Positions 8,281 to 18,245 are shown, numbered from the stretch's first letter. The stretch: DNA of 64,000 nt from Nitrospiraceae bacterium (GCA_020632635.1 JACKFE010000002.1:558001-622000); one strand, 5' to 3'. Notes: generated by a model from the sequence alone, not told the origin. A program made the numbers and translations.

Positions 8281-9219
8281 ATGGGCGGTGAATTGCTTGC
8301 GACATTGGTTTTTGCGTTACTCGCTTTTATTATTCTCTCAAAAACCGCCGTCGTTGTTCCTCAACAAAGCGCCTATGTGGTGGAGCGGTTAGGCAAATAT
8401 TCCTCGACCCTCAATGCTGGCTTGCACATCCTGATTCCTTTCCTAGATGTCATCCGTTATAAACACACACTCAAAGAAACCGCGATGGACGTCCCCGAAC
8501 AAATTTGCATCACCAAAGATAACGTGCAAGTGGGGGTAGATGGGGTTCTGTACTTGAAGGTCCTGGATGCCGAACGGGCCTCCTATGGCATTCATGACTA
8601 TCGGTTTGCGATCGCTCAATTGGCACAAACCACACTTCGAAGCGAGATTGGCAAAATCGACTTGGATCGGACATTTGAGGAACGCACAAATATCAATATT
8701 TCCGTCGTGAATGAACTGGATAAAGCCTCGGCACCCTGGGGTGTAAAAGTGATGCGTTACGAGATCCGCAACATCAATCCACCGAGTGATGTCGTGAACG
8801 CGATGGAAAAACAGATGCGGGCTGAGCGAGAAAAACGGGCCGTCGTGTTATCATCAGAAGGTCAACGGGATGCCGCTATCAATGAGGCCGAAGGAGACAA
8901 ACAACAAGTCATCAAGGCTTCGGAAGCCAGAAAGCAACAACAAATCAACGAGGCTGAAGGACAAGCGGCTGCCATTCTTGCCATTGCCAACGCCACGGCC
9001 GAAGGCATTCAGCGAGTGGCCCAAGCCATTCAACTCCCGGGGGGATTTGAAGCTGTCCAACTTCGTGTGGCCGAGCAGTATATTGGAGAATTTGGGGAAT
9101 TGGCTAAGGCTAGCAATACGCTGGTACTCCCAGCTTCCGTCTCGGACGTGGGTTCTATGATCGCTCTCGCTATGAACGTCATCAATCAAAAACCTGTAAG
9201 TAAAACGCCAGCTGCATAA
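8281..9219 (+). CDS. qmcA: SPFH/band 7 stomatin-like protein (QmcA type)
   Basis: 312 aa: one N-terminal membrane helix (about 5-22), then the band 7/SPFH domain (about 25-190; VVPQQSAYVVERLGKY, GLHILIPFLD) and a helical Ala/Glu/Gln-rich tail (about 190-255; NEAEGDKQQVIKASEARKQQQ) that drives oligomerisation. Members form ring-like cages at the inner membrane and modulate FtsH-type proteolysis. AGAGGAGGA lies just before the ATG. Cotranscription with the NfeD gene is likely. Confidence 0.92.
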   Translation: MGGELLATLVFALLAFIILSKTAVVVPQQSAYVVERLGKYSSTLNAGLHILIPFLDVIRYKHTLKETAMDVPEQICITKDNVQVGVDGVLYLKVLDAERASYGIHDYRFAIAQLAQTTLRSEIGKIDLDRTFEERTNINISVVNELDKASAPWGVKVMRYEIRNINPPSDVVNAMEKQMRAEREKRAVVLSSEGQRDAAINEAEGDKQQVIKASEARKQQQINEAEGQAAAILAIANATAEGIQRVAQAIQLPGGFEAVQLRVAEQYIGEFGELAKASNTLVLPASVSDVGSMIALAMNVINQKPVSKTPAA

Positions 9220-9350
9220 CATCAGTGGCACCAGTTGCCGTGTGACCTGCGGCATTGATTAGGCACGGTTGACTGCAACCCCGCTATAAGCGATGATCGT
9301 GAACCTGACTATTTTTTCAGGCATCCCGGTCTTATAAAGGAGTGATTCGC

Positions 9351-9893
9351 ATGAAGCGTTGGCCCGTTTTCAGTTTTTTGGGATGGATGGTTTTACCCAC
9401 CATGGCCTTGGCCGCCTCCTATGCCCCGGTTGCGGACTTTTCACGCGTAGGCAGCAATCCCCAATGTCGGTTAACCACCATGCATGAATCATTTCTCAAT
9501 AACTGGACTCCTGGAGCCAATTTTTTTCAAGTCCCTGCCTATCCCAATGCCATCCTTACCAGCGCAATGGCGAGTGGAAAGGCCCAAGTTCATGGACGAT
9601 CGTATCAAACCCTGCCCTCAGCGGTTCTTCTCAGTTCCGATCCACCCGAGGCGGTTGTAGAATTTTATCAAGGGAAACTCGGATCCGGCTGGCACCGGGC
9701 AGAAGATTTAGACATGGTTTACTTATACCGTGCTCCTCAACCGTTTGCCTCTGGTGAAGCCTTAACCAAACAACTAATGACGATGCCTGGTTCTCTCCCA
9801 CACATTGCCATTGACGGAGAAGTCGCTCCCTGCGACCAACTGCTGGTTCCTGGAGCCAGAACCCGCATCACCATCGTTTCTCCGCCACGATAG
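9351..9893 (+). CDS. Exported hypothetical protein
   Basis: 180 aa from the ATG at 9351; AAAGGAG at 9336-9342 fixes this start rather than the GTG nine bases upstream. It has a signal peptide (about 1-22, ending ALAAS). The mature part has two cysteines (NPQCRL, VAPCDQ) that may pair. The block PPEAVVEFYQGKLGSGWHRAEDLDMVYLYR resembles a general pattern of periplasmic proteins of unknown function in which a short helix and a strand follow a Pro-rich turn. I do not recognise the family. It stands alone, convergent with the next gene. Confidence 0.75.
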   Translation: MKRWPVFSFLGWMVLPTMALAASYAPVADFSRVGSNPQCRLTTMHESFLNNWTPGANFFQVPAYPNAILTSAMASGKAQVHGRSYQTLPSAVLLSSDPPEAVVEFYQGKLGSGWHRAEDLDMVYLYRAPQPFASGEALTKQLMTMPGSLPHIAIDGEVAPCDQLLVPGARTRITIVSPPR

Positions 9894-9915
9894 CTCCATA
9901 CTTTTTCCACCTGAA

Positions 9916-10674
9916 TCAATCCCAAGTGATTTCCCGGAAAGCCATGGAACGGCCATAATGCGTGTCCGTGCGATGTCGAACCACTGACACCTGCCAGGGT
10001 TCTCTCTGGATGGCAATTTGTTCTCCGACTTTGGGGTTTCTATTTTCCCGGATAAGAGCTTCGGCGGTGTCCAGCAAACATTGACGACAGTCCTGATCCG
10101 TCAGGCCAATCCCACGAAAGGCCTCCAACTCATCCCACCCAAACTTGGTTAATCCGCGTGTGTGCAACCAACTTCGTCCCTCTTCGATTCGCTCATATTG
10201 TTCGACCTGCACATGATCTTCAACCCCAAAAACCTCCAGATCTCGTTCCTGCCAATCCGAAGGATTGAGATAGGTTCCAGTGGCCACATCGAATACCGTC
10301 CCCCCCGTCAACAGACCGATTCCTTTGGCCAAACGGGTGGCATGCAGCACCATATCCCGTCGATCCTGACCGGTAAAAGAGAGTGCCCCAATGATACCTA
10401 TGTGCTCATGGTCCCACTGAAGCGAGGCCCGCCAACGATTCAGTTGGTCTTCCGAAGGAGCTAAATCTATCGGTGCCGACCATGAGGTATGGACCGCATC
10501 AAAATGCAGATGACCGACCGTTCCCCAAAACCGGATAGTCAGAGGTCCGCCATAATGGCGGTCAAACCAAGCAGCAAGAAACCCTGGTGGAGGCGGTTCA
10601 CCATTGGTCCACCCCAGAATAAAAGTTGGAACCATCTTCTGGACACTTGGTTTCTTTTTTTTAATTTTTTTCAT
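9916..10674 (-). CDS. Conserved hypothetical protein
   Basis: About 252 aa from the ATG at 10674 (a TTG at 10743 would extend it; neither has a strong ribosome binding site). No signal peptide. The N-terminus starts with a Lys cluster (MKKIKKKK), then TFILGWTNGEPPPPGF and RHYGGPLTIRFWGTVGHLHFDAVH. Mid-protein DRRDMVLHATRLAKGIGLLTGGTVFDVATG looks like a globular alpha/beta domain. I do not recognise the family. It lies about 106 bp downstream of pgl on the same strand, so may be read from the same transcript. Confidence 0.65.
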   Translation of the reverse strand: MKKIKKKKPSVQKMVPTFILGWTNGEPPPPGFLAAWFDRHYGGPLTIRFWGTVGHLHFDAVHTSWSAPIDLAPSEDQLNRWRASLQWDHEHIGIIGALSFTGQDRRDMVLHATRLAKGIGLLTGGTVFDVATGTYLNPSDWQERDLEVFGVEDHVQVEQYERIEEGRSWLHTRGLTKFGWDELEAFRGIGLTDQDCRQCLLDTAEALIRENRNPKVGEQIAIQREPWQVSVVRHRTDTHYGRSMAFREITWD

Positions 10675-10780
10675 CGTGATCAATTCCGAATATTTCGCCG
10701 ATGTTGAAGCTCGTGACGAACCATTGGCCATTGAAATGTCCAATCCAAATTCACGATCAATGCCTCTAGGACAGAGTCCC

Positions 10781-11545
10781 TCACTTTCCCCAACTCGTCA
10801 GGAGGGTACTTGTTAAAAGGCTCGCCGCAGATTGATCCAGGATCCAGGTTAATTGCCCAAAGGACGGTTTCACTAGTTGAGAGGGATAAATCTGAGGCTG
10901 TGCCGGACCTTCCAGCACCGCATGGACAGCTGCGGCTTTATCCTGTCCACTAACGAGAAACACCACATCTTTTGCGGAGTTCAAGACCTCAGGGGTGAGG
11001 GTAATCCGATGACTGTGAAGCTTTTCGACCCAATTGGCCACCACCGCGCGTTCAGTCTCCCGAAGTGCCGCCGTTCCGGGGAACAACGACGCCGTATGCC
11101 CATCCGCCCCCATCCCCAGCAAAATTAAATCAAAACGCGGCCACGCGCGATCCCCGCAAGCAAGCTGTTCGCGCAAAATCCGCTCATAATGCAGGGCCGC
11201 TTCTTCAGCCTTACGTTCACCTTCAATTCGAAAAACCTGCTGAGGAAGAATAGGGACCCGATCCAACAGGCTCTCCTTGGCCATCCGATAATTACTTTCT
11301 GGATGGTCAGGCGGTACGCAGCGTTCGTCACCCCAGAAAACCCGGAAGGACGGCCAATGACACCGTGACCGATAAGGTTCCGCCGCTAACAATCGAAACA
11401 ACCCTCGAGGAGTTGAACCACCTGATAGCGCGATGGAAAATGAGGAACCAGAAGCAGAACAGGCTGCGGTCTTTTCCCAAACCAAGTGGGCCGCCGCTTC
11501 GAAGACCTCTTCCAGGGTCTGGCAGACCATAACCATGCCACGCAT
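10781..11545 (-). CDS. pgl: 6-phosphogluconolactonase
   Basis: 254 aa, the usual length for the DevB/SOL family. It hydrolyses 6-phosphogluconolactone in the oxidative pentose phosphate pathway. Family motifs are visible: ALSGGSTPRGLF near residue 40, FWGDERCVPPDHPESNYRMA near 75, and the LLGMGADGHTASLFPG block near 145, with the catalytic His in GADGHTASLFP. GAGGGAAG lies about 8 bases before the ATG at 11545; a GTG just upstream is possible. No glucose-6-phosphate dehydrogenase is adjacent, but the FSA/transaldolase-type gene at 12175 fits the same pathway. Confidence 0.92.
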   Translation of the reverse strand: MRGMVMVCQTLEEVFEAAAHLVWEKTAACSASGSSFSIALSGGSTPRGLFRLLAAEPYRSRCHWPSFRVFWGDERCVPPDHPESNYRMAKESLLDRVPILPQQVFRIEGERKAEEAALHYERILREQLACGDRAWPRFDLILLGMGADGHTASLFPGTAALRETERAVVANWVEKLHSHRITLTPEVLNSAKDVVFLVSGQDKAAAVHAVLEGPAQPQIYPSQLVKPSFGQLTWILDQSAASLLTSTLLTSWGK

Positions 11546-11673
11546 CACGTTCTTCCCTCATAGTCGTTGTGGCTGGGCATGGATTTAATCTGAAAAAAAC
11601 TTCCAATGAATAGCGTAGGAATGACTTCCCTCCCGCTCGAGGAAGTGAGCGGAAGGTACATTACCGGGAAGGA

Positions 11674-11985
11674 TTAACAATCCGTGTATTCATAATCCTC
11701 CAATTTTCCTTCCTTATCAAAATCCAAAATAATCTTACATTTGTTGGGAGAAAAATTAAAAAACGGGAATCGGCGTTCTCCACCGGCGATCCGAGAATAG
11801 ACCCAAGTCTCCCCGCCAAAAAATCTTGCGGATTTTCCGCTCGGCTTCCCCCAATTCTCTTCAAACCATGACTGCGATTTGCCTTCCATTTCTGCGGGAT
11901 CCAAGGACGCATCTAAATAGGGATTGCCTCCACATGCACCCAAGATCAAGCCCATGATCACCACAATCACATAGAGGAATTTCAC
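11674..11985 (-). CDS. Small lipoprotein, BamE/OmlA-like
   Basis: 103 aa from a GTG at 11985 with a clear AAGGAGG six bases upstream; longer frames to 12081 lack this. The N-terminus is a lipoprotein signal (VIVVIMGLILGAC) with the modified Cys inside LGACGG. The mature part has the SmpA/OmlA-BamE-like pattern: a Pro-Tyr start, a GKP turn, GETWVYSR, then a strand KIILDFDKEGKLEDYEYTDC ending in Cys. This resemblance is by pattern only. It sits 128 bp upstream of pgl on the same strand. Confidence 0.72.
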   Translation of the reverse strand: MKFLYVIVVIMGLILGACGGNPYLDASLDPAEMEGKSQSWFEENWGKPSGKSARFFGGETWVYSRIAGGERRFPFFNFSPNKCKIILDFDKEGKLEDYEYTDC

Positions 11986-12174
11986 GCATGCCTCCTTCTC
12001 CATGGTGGGGAATACACCAACGCTCGTCATTCCCAAAAAATTGTAGCCCCCAATCCCCTTGCAGTCAAACACCTCATTCATTGTTCAGCCACCTGATTGT
12101 GCAGGGGTATGCCGTTGATTACAATGGAACGGAATTATCCAGCATCGCGATGATCCCCCGAAAAGAGGTAACCC

Positions 12175-12828
12175 ATGAAACTGTATCTTGACACCGGAAG
12201 CGTAAAAGAAATTCGAGAAGCAGCCAGTTATGGATTAGTGGATGGTGTAACCACCAATCCCTCCCTCGTCTCCAAGGAGGGAAGAGACTTCACAGATTTA
12301 CTGAAGGAAATTTGCAGTATTGTAGATGGGCCAATCAGTGCGGAAGTCGTCAGCCTGGAGTCAGAAGGCATGATTAAAGAAGGCCGTGAATTAGCCAAGA
12401 TCCACAAAAATATCGTCGTCAAAGTCCCGCTCATCCCTGAAGGCTTAAAAGCCACTAAACACCTGTCCGGTGAAGGCATTAAAGTCAATGTCACACTCTG
12501 TTTTTCTCCAACACAGGCCTTGCTGGCCGCCAAAGCCGGAGCATGGTGCGTTTCCCCTTTTATTGGACGATTGGACGACATTAGTTCAGACGGAATGGAA
12601 CTCATTAGGCAAATCCTCGCCATCTATGAGAATTATGCATTTCCCACGCAAGTGTTAGTGGCCAGCGTACGGCATCCCCAACATGTCGTCGAAGCTGCCT
12701 TGGCAGGGGGACATATTTGCACCATGCCCTATTCGGTCTTTCAGCAACTGGTCAAACATCCCTTGACGGATATCGGCTTGAAGAAATTCTTAGCTGATTG
12801 GGAAGCCCGATCCCAGGGAAAAAGCTAG
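12175..12828 (+). CDS. fsa: Fructose-6-phosphate aldolase / transaldolase (FSA type)
   Basis: 217 aa, the short FSA/TalC subfamily. Class I aldolase fold: MKLYLDTGSVKEIREA, the VDGVTTNPSLV motif, and Schiff-base Lys83 in IVVKVPLIPEGLKA. The subfamily contains true transaldolases (TalC) and F6P aldolases; the sequence does not settle which. In a genome with pgl close by, a transaldolase role in the pentose phosphate cycle is more likely. The ATG is preceded by AAAAGAGGT. Confidence 0.92.
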   Translation: MKLYLDTGSVKEIREAASYGLVDGVTTNPSLVSKEGRDFTDLLKEICSIVDGPISAEVVSLESEGMIKEGRELAKIHKNIVVKVPLIPEGLKATKHLSGEGIKVNVTLCFSPTQALLAAKAGAWCVSPFIGRLDDISSDGMELIRQILAIYENYAFPTQVLVASVRHPQHVVEAALAGGHICTMPYSVFQQLVKHPLTDIGLKKFLADWEARSQGKS

Positions 12829-12860
12829 AAAACGCGGCCAACGGCTAAAGTGCCTCCCTA

Positions 12861-13547
12861 TTACCTTGCATCAATGAGGGCCTTTGCCCGACGAAAAATG
12901 CGATGAAACATGGGCCGTGTCAGGGTCCCTGTAAAGGTATTTTGTTGACTGGGGTGATAAGACCCTAATAATTTCATCCCCACAGGGAATTCATATTCTG
13001 CGCCATGCGAAAACTTGGGGCGCGGGGTAGGACGCTCATAGCCCAATGATTGGCAGGTTTTCAGATATTCATCAAAGGCGATTTTCCCTAATGCGATCAC
13101 AACTTTCACCTGTTTCAATAACTGAATTTCCCTTTTCAAATACGGCCGGCAGGCCTCAAATTCTTCTTGAGTGGGTTTATTGCCCGGGGGCGCACACCGA
13201 ACAGCTGCTGCCACATAACAATTCCAAAGAGACAGGCCATCTTCCCTATCAATGGAGATCGGTTGATTGGCAAACCCAAAGGCATGAAGCGCCTCATACA
13301 GCCAGTCTCCACTCCGATCGCCGGTAAACACCCGACCCGTGCGATTTCCTCCATGAGCCGCCGGCGCCAAACCCACCACAAAGAGTTGGGCATGAGGGTC
13401 CCCAAAACCAGGCACAGGACGCCCCCAGTACTCCCAATCTCGAAAACGTTTCACCCTTTCCAGGGCAATCCGTTGACGATATATTGTTAACCGCTCGCAT
13501 AGTGTGCAATCGGTAATGGTTTGCTGTATAACGTGCAACTTGCTCAT
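12861..13547 (-). CDS. Family 5 (UdgB-type) uracil-DNA glycosylase
   Basis: 228 aa. Motif 1 is GLAPAAHGGNRTGRVFTG, which places it in family 5 (UDGb): the Asp/Asn that activates water in other UDG families is replaced by Ala (GLAPA). Motif 2 is SYHPSQQNTFTG near the C-terminus. Cysteines in DCTLCERL (15 and 18) and further ones in AAVRCAPPG and EACRP fit the [4Fe-4S] cluster of families 4 and 5. It removes uracil, and in studied homologues hypoxanthine and other deaminated bases, from DNA. Gene stands alone, convergent with fsa. Confidence 0.88.
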   Translation of the reverse strand: MSKLHVIQQTITDCTLCERLTIYRQRIALERVKRFRDWEYWGRPVPGFGDPHAQLFVVGLAPAAHGGNRTGRVFTGDRSGDWLYEALHAFGFANQPISIDREDGLSLWNCYVAAAVRCAPPGNKPTQEEFEACRPYLKREIQLLKQVKVVIALGKIAFDEYLKTCQSLGYERPTPRPKFSHGAEYEFPVGMKLLGSYHPSQQNTFTGTLTRPMFHRIFRRAKALIDAR

Positions 13548-13796
13548 AGGATTCAGATGGTAGCACAGCCCGCCACCCGCTCACATGCCACCCCGACATT
13601 AAATCGAACAGAGAGGTGCCACTTTTTCTGGCCATCTCTCCCCTCTTCCCAGCAAATATTGACTTTCATCAGGAATAAATGCAGGCTATGATAATTATGT
13701 TATGGGTCTTTTCCCCTCTTTAGCTCGAATAAAAAAAGGCTCATGTGGTCGCAAGTGATCGCATGAAATTTTTCGAAGAACAAGGGAAAAGCGTGT

Positions 13797-16229
13797 ATGC
13801 CCATGTCCTTCAACAATCCGACCGATCTGAATTCCCCAAACACATCCGAGTCGGGCGACTCCCCGACTGACGATTTACGCCGACAACAGATCCATCAACT
13901 GTTCTCCGTTGTTCCCATTGCGATATTAGCCTCGGTAGTCAATGCAAGTTTAGTGGGCTTTATTCTCATTGAAGTGATCCGGCCATCTTGGGTCATAGGG
14001 TGGCTGCTGGGCATTTTGGGGATCAACGTGGTCTGGGCAGGACTGGTCATGGCTTATCGCCGGGCCGCAAAGCCCATCACCCATCCCCAGCGGTGGTTGA
14101 CCGGCTTCGTGGCGGGAAATTTGGGATCCGGTTTGCTTTGGGGTTCGGCTGGCCTCATCCTTTATCCCCCCTCTTCACCCAGTCATGAAATGTTTTTGGC
14201 TTTGGTTCTCGGTGGCATGACAGCCGGTTCGACCGCCCTCCATGCGGCCTATTTCCCGGCATTTTTGGCATATAGCCTACCCACAATCCTCCCGCTCCCT
14301 ATTCAATTTTTCCTGCAAGGGGATTCCCCCCATCAGGCAGTCGGAATCATGGGGCTCCTCTTTTTATCGGTTATCATTGTGACCGCCAGGCGAAACTTCT
14401 GTATGGTCAAAGATACCTTGACGTTAGAAACGGAAAATTTCCGTCTCATTCAACACTTGGAAGATGCTCGCACGCAGGCGGAATCGCTGAATCATTCACT
14501 GACGAAAGAAATTGCCCAGCGAATCGACATCGAAAAGGAATTGCGTCACCACAAAGATCATCTGGAATCGCTGGTGGAAACTCGTTCCGCTGACTTGAAA
14601 GCTTCAGAAGCCAGATACCGAATGGTGGTCGAGAAAATTTCTGACGTCATTTGGGTCATGAACCTGGATGGATCAACATTTTCCTATCTCAGCCCCTCAC
14701 TGGAACGCCTACTGGGGTATTCCTCCCAGGACTTGGCCTCTCTTTCTCTCTCTACCTTTCTGCCGGCGGTGTCTTTGGAAAAAATGCACGCCGTGATTGA
14801 GCAGGAGCTTCATCGTCTCCGCTCCCATCCGCATGAAGGAATCCGGCCATTCTCACTGGTCTTGGAACATCGTCACCGGAATGGACATCCGGTGTGGGCA
14901 GAAATTCGAGGAAGCCTTCTGCTAGACCGCACCCATCACCCCATCGGGGTGACCGGAATCACCAGGGATATGACAGAACGAAGAAAGATGGAAGAGGAAA
15001 AACACCAGCTGGAAGCCCAGCTGCTTCGTTCTCAAAAAATGGAAGCAGTGGGCAATCTTGCCGGAGGAATTGCCCATGATTTTAATAATTTTCTCACAAC
15101 CATTCTTGGCAACATCACCCTAGCCAAGCACCTCTTCCAATCTGTATCGCAAGATAAACCGTATTTACATCGAGCGGAACAGGCCGCCCGGCGTGCCAAG
15201 GATCTCACCCAACAATTACTCACCTTTTCCAAAGGGGGAGATCCCATTAAACAACCCGTGGACTTGAAGGAGGTCCTCAAGGAATCATCCGACTTGGCTC
15301 TGTCGGGATCGGCGATTACCTGTCAGATCATTTCCTCTCCCCATCTATGGATGATCGAAGCCGACTCAGGGCAAATCAGCCAAGTCATGCAAAATCTGAT
15401 GATTAATGCTCGTCAGGCTATGCCAGACCATGGATCCATTACCATCCACGCCGAAAATTTTCACCTGTCCGATCCCGATCAAATCAGCCGCCTCCCCCTT
15501 TCAGCCGGCTCTTATGTGAAAGTCAGCATCATTGACCAGGGTATGGGCATTGATACCGATCACTTAAACAAAATTTTTGAACCCTACTTTTCGACCAAAC
15601 CCCAAGGGCATGGGCTGGGATTGGCCTCCACCTATGCCATTATGAAAAAACATGGCGGTCATGTCTCAGTGGAGTCACGGATTGGAGTCGGCACGACTTT
15701 TACCCTCTACTTCCCGGCCTCTCCAAATCTACTGAAGACGAATACCTCTCACCAATTGGGTATTTGTCGAGGACAAGGGAAGGTCTTAGTCATGGACGAC
15801 GAGGATTCCATTCGAATTATGGCCCGGGAAATGTTGGCACATTGCGGATATCAGGTCCTGCTGGCCCAAGATGGCCATGAAGCCCTCGCCATCTATAAAC
15901 AAGCCATGGAGAGTCACACCCCAATCGATTTGGTCATTTTAGATTTAACCGTCCCCGGAAAGCTGGGAGGCTTGGAAACGCTGGCTCAGTTACGACAAGT
16001 GGATCCCCAGGTCAAGGCACTCGTTTCCAGCGGATATTCCACCGATCCAATCATGGCCAATTTTGCCTCTCATGGGTTTGCAGGAGTTATTGCCAAACCC
16101 TATTCCATGATTGATCTCAGTCAAATGGTCCATAACGTCCTCTGGCATCCGGCCTCCTCGTCCAGAGCCCCACAGGCTTCACCAATCCCCTATCGGTCAG
16201 CTTCCCCACTTTCCTCTTCCTCCAATTAA
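13797..16229 (+). CDS. Membrane PAS hybrid histidine kinase
   Basis: 810 aa. About 33-205 is a membrane sensor region with five to six hydrophobic helices (MASE-like). A coiled coil follows (about 215-265), then a PAS domain (about 268-395, with PAC-type TGITRDMTERRKMEEE), a HisKA domain with phospho-acceptor His427 in AGGIAHDFNNFL, an HATPase_c domain (about 530-645; DQGMGIDTDHLNKIFEPYFSTK and GHGLGLA), and a C-terminal receiver (about 660-785) with Asp716 (VILDLTVP) and Lys in IAKPYS. The H-box HDFNNFL is that of the NtrB/hybrid family. No separate response regulator is adjacent, so the output may pass through a phosphotransfer protein or a distant regulator. Ligand unknown. Confidence 0.93.
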   Translation: MPMSFNNPTDLNSPNTSESGDSPTDDLRRQQIHQLFSVVPIAILASVVNASLVGFILIEVIRPSWVIGWLLGILGINVVWAGLVMAYRRAAKPITHPQRWLTGFVAGNLGSGLLWGSAGLILYPPSSPSHEMFLALVLGGMTAGSTALHAAYFPAFLAYSLPTILPLPIQFFLQGDSPHQAVGIMGLLFLSVIIVTARRNFCMVKDTLTLETENFRLIQHLEDARTQAESLNHSLTKEIAQRIDIEKELRHHKDHLESLVETRSADLKASEARYRMVVEKISDVIWVMNLDGSTFSYLSPSLERLLGYSSQDLASLSLSTFLPAVSLEKMHAVIEQELHRLRSHPHEGIRPFSLVLEHRHRNGHPVWAEIRGSLLLDRTHHPIGVTGITRDMTERRKMEEEKHQLEAQLLRSQKMEAVGNLAGGIAHDFNNFLTTILGNITLAKHLFQSVSQDKPYLHRAEQAARRAKDLTQQLLTFSKGGDPIKQPVDLKEVLKESSDLALSGSAITCQIISSPHLWMIEADSGQISQVMQNLMINARQAMPDHGSITIHAENFHLSDPDQISRLPLSAGSYVKVSIIDQGMGIDTDHLNKIFEPYFSTKPQGHGLGLASTYAIMKKHGGHVSVESRIGVGTTFTLYFPASPNLLKTNTSHQLGICRGQGKVLVMDDEDSIRIMAREMLAHCGYQVLLAQDGHEALAIYKQAMESHTPIDLVILDLTVPGKLGGLETLAQLRQVDPQVKALVSSGYSTDPIMANFASHGFAGVIAKPYSMIDLSQMVHNVLWHPASSSRAPQASPIPYRSASPLSSSSN

Positions 16230-16448
16230 TCAATAGACTGGCACAGTCAGGTGGTCAAGCCCACATCCTTATACGCAAAAAGCCATGAGCATATTCTCAT
16301 CCACAAGAACGCCTAACTCGTTTTCCCCTCATGGTCTAGCTCCGCTGTGTCTTCCCAGACACTCCGACCCGGTCTCGATCGGCTATCATGGAAAATCGCG
16401 CTCAGGAAATTTCAGATATCATTGCCCCTAACAGGAACACTTCCATCC

Positions 16449-17816
16449 ATGGCAACGTCAGGATTCAACAGACAACCCATCACCATCCAACATTCGAATC
16501 GAAAAATACTCCCGCTTCTCAAAGCGCTTGTGGCAGGGGGAATTGAAGCTTCTGACCCGTTGAAAGCCATCACCCGGTCACTCGCCTGCCGTGACCACAC
16601 GCTAACCGTTCAAGGGACTTCATATGACTTGTCTACGTATGATCGCATCATCTGCATGGGAGCGGGGAAAGCTTCGGGACGAATGGCCGCCGCCCTCGAA
16701 CAGGTGCTGGGCCGCTATCTTGAGGGTGGGATCGTGATTGTAAAGGATGGCTATGGAACCCCTTGCAAGAACATTCACTTGCTGGAAGCCGGACATCCCA
16801 TTCCTGACCGGAGAGGAGTGAACGCCACGAAACAGGTCATTTCCCTGGTTCACTCACTCACCCGAAACGACCTGGTGATCATCCTGCTATCCGGCGGGGC
16901 TTCCAGCTTACTCTGCGCACCGGCTCCAGGCATTACCCTGGCTGACAAACAACGCACGACCAACTTACTCCTCCGATCCGGCGCCACCATCCAGGAGATC
17001 AATATTGTTCGGAAGCATCTGTCGACCGTCAAAGGCGGACAATTGGCTCAGACTACCTTGGCGCAGAGTGTCACCTTCATCATGTCAGATGTATTGGGAG
17101 ATGACCTGTCCACTATCGGATCAGGGCCAACAGTTCCCGATCGTTCGACGTTTCAGGATGCCAAGGACATTCTCAAGCAGTTTACACTATGGGGAACAAT
17201 CCCTTCCGCCGTTCGACGTCATATAAACAAGGGGCGCTCTGGCCATGTTCCTGAAACCTGGAAACCCACCAAACACCAATCCTCCCGTCACCGACACGTG
17301 ATCTTGGGCAACAATCGCCAAGCCATCGAAGGCGTGGCAGCAGCAGCCAGGAAGTTGAAGATCAAGCCCGTGATCCTTCCGATGCCCCTGCAAGGAGAAG
17401 CACGAGAGATTGGGAGTATCCTTGGAAGTCTAGGGCGCGACCTTGTCGAATCGGGAAATCCAGTTCATCCTCCCGCATGTCTCATCGCCGGAGGCGAACC
17501 AACGGTTACCGTGACGGGGAAAGGCCGGGGCGGCCGGGCACAGGAATGCGTGTTGGCCGCTGCCCAAGAACTGGCTGGACTCAAAAACGTGATTGTGGCA
17601 GGGTTTGGTACGGATGGAACCGATGGACCAACCGACGCTGCAGGCGCGGTAGCCGATGGGCAAACCCTGAAGCGCGCGTGGAGGAAAGGACTCGAGATCC
17701 ACACGTTTCTGGACAACCATGACAGTTACCATTTTTTCAAAAAAGTGGGCGGTCAGATCATCACCGGGCCCACCGGCACCAACCTCAACGATGTCTATTT
17801 GATACTCGCTTTGTAA
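16449..17816 (+). CDS. gck: Glycerate 2-kinase (GckA/MOFRL family)
   Basis: 455 aa from the ATG at 16449; the frame is open up to 16347 but the extra 34 residues lack family similarity. N-terminal DUF4147/Rossmann-like part (YDRIICMGAGKASGRMA, ILLSGGASSLLCAPAPGITL, INIVRKHLSTVKGGQLA) and a C-terminal MOFRL domain (GGRAQECVLAAAQELAG, FGTDGTDGPTDAAGAVAD). It phosphorylates glycerate, mostly giving 2-phosphoglycerate, in the serine cycle, glyoxylate assimilation or sugar-acid breakdown. There is no hydroxypyruvate reductase or glyoxylate carboligase nearby to fix the pathway. Lies downstream of the histidine kinase, same strand, 219 bp apart. Confidence 0.9.
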   Translation: MATSGFNRQPITIQHSNRKILPLLKALVAGGIEASDPLKAITRSLACRDHTLTVQGTSYDLSTYDRIICMGAGKASGRMAAALEQVLGRYLEGGIVIVKDGYGTPCKNIHLLEAGHPIPDRRGVNATKQVISLVHSLTRNDLVIILLSGGASSLLCAPAPGITLADKQRTTNLLLRSGATIQEINIVRKHLSTVKGGQLAQTTLAQSVTFIMSDVLGDDLSTIGSGPTVPDRSTFQDAKDILKQFTLWGTIPSAVRRHINKGRSGHVPETWKPTKHQSSRHRHVILGNNRQAIEGVAAAARKLKIKPVILPMPLQGEAREIGSILGSLGRDLVESGNPVHPPACLIAGGEPTVTVTGKGRGGRAQECVLAAAQELAGLKNVIVAGFGTDGTDGPTDAAGAVADGQTLKRAWRKGLEIHTFLDNHDSYHFFKKVGGQIITGPTGTNLNDVYLILAL

Positions 17817-17864
17817 TTTTTTCCCTCCCCTGAGTTAGGAGGAGGCCAAAAGGGGTAGAACACT

Positions 17865-18245
17865 GTGAATGACGCACAACGAATGGTTCAGGAATTTCAC
17901 CAAGAATTCGATATCCATGTGGCGCAAGGACCATCCCTGCCCAATGAACCCACTCGGACCCTTCGGGTTCGCCTGATCCAGGAAGAATTCGAGGAACTTC
18001 AGGAGGCGATGCAGGATAAGGAACTACCAGATATTGCCAAGGAACTGGCTGATCTCCTGTATGTCGTCTATGGCACCGCCGTTTCTCTGGGCATTGACAT
18101 GGAACCGGTCTTCAAGGAAGTCCATCGCTCCAACATGAGCAAAGTGGGTGGATACAAGCGCGAAGACGGCAAATGGGTCAAACCCCCGACCTATTCACCG
18201 GCTTCTCTTGATGAAATCATAAAGAACCAATCTGGGAAAAAGTAA
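17865..18245 (+). CDS. MazG-like NTP pyrophosphohydrolase
   Basis: 126 aa, GTG start, preceded by AGGAGGAGG about 20 bases up and GGGGTAG nearer. All-alpha NTP-PPase fold of the MazG/phosphoribosyl-ATP pyrophosphohydrolase-like superfamily: the metal site is built from EEFEELQEA (helix 2) and ELADLLYVVYG (helix 3), the typical ExxE...ExxD arrangement. The C-terminal GGYKREDGKWVKPPTYSP is common in phage- and bacterial-type members. Probably hydrolyses non-canonical or excess nucleoside triphosphates. The next gene, only 36 bp away, is an unusual AT-rich nuclease-like gene. Confidence 0.85.
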   Translation: MNDAQRMVQEFHQEFDIHVAQGPSLPNEPTRTLRVRLIQEEFEELQEAMQDKELPDIAKELADLLYVVYGTAVSLGIDMEPVFKEVHRSNMSKVGGYKREDGKWVKPPTYSPASLDEIIKNQSGKK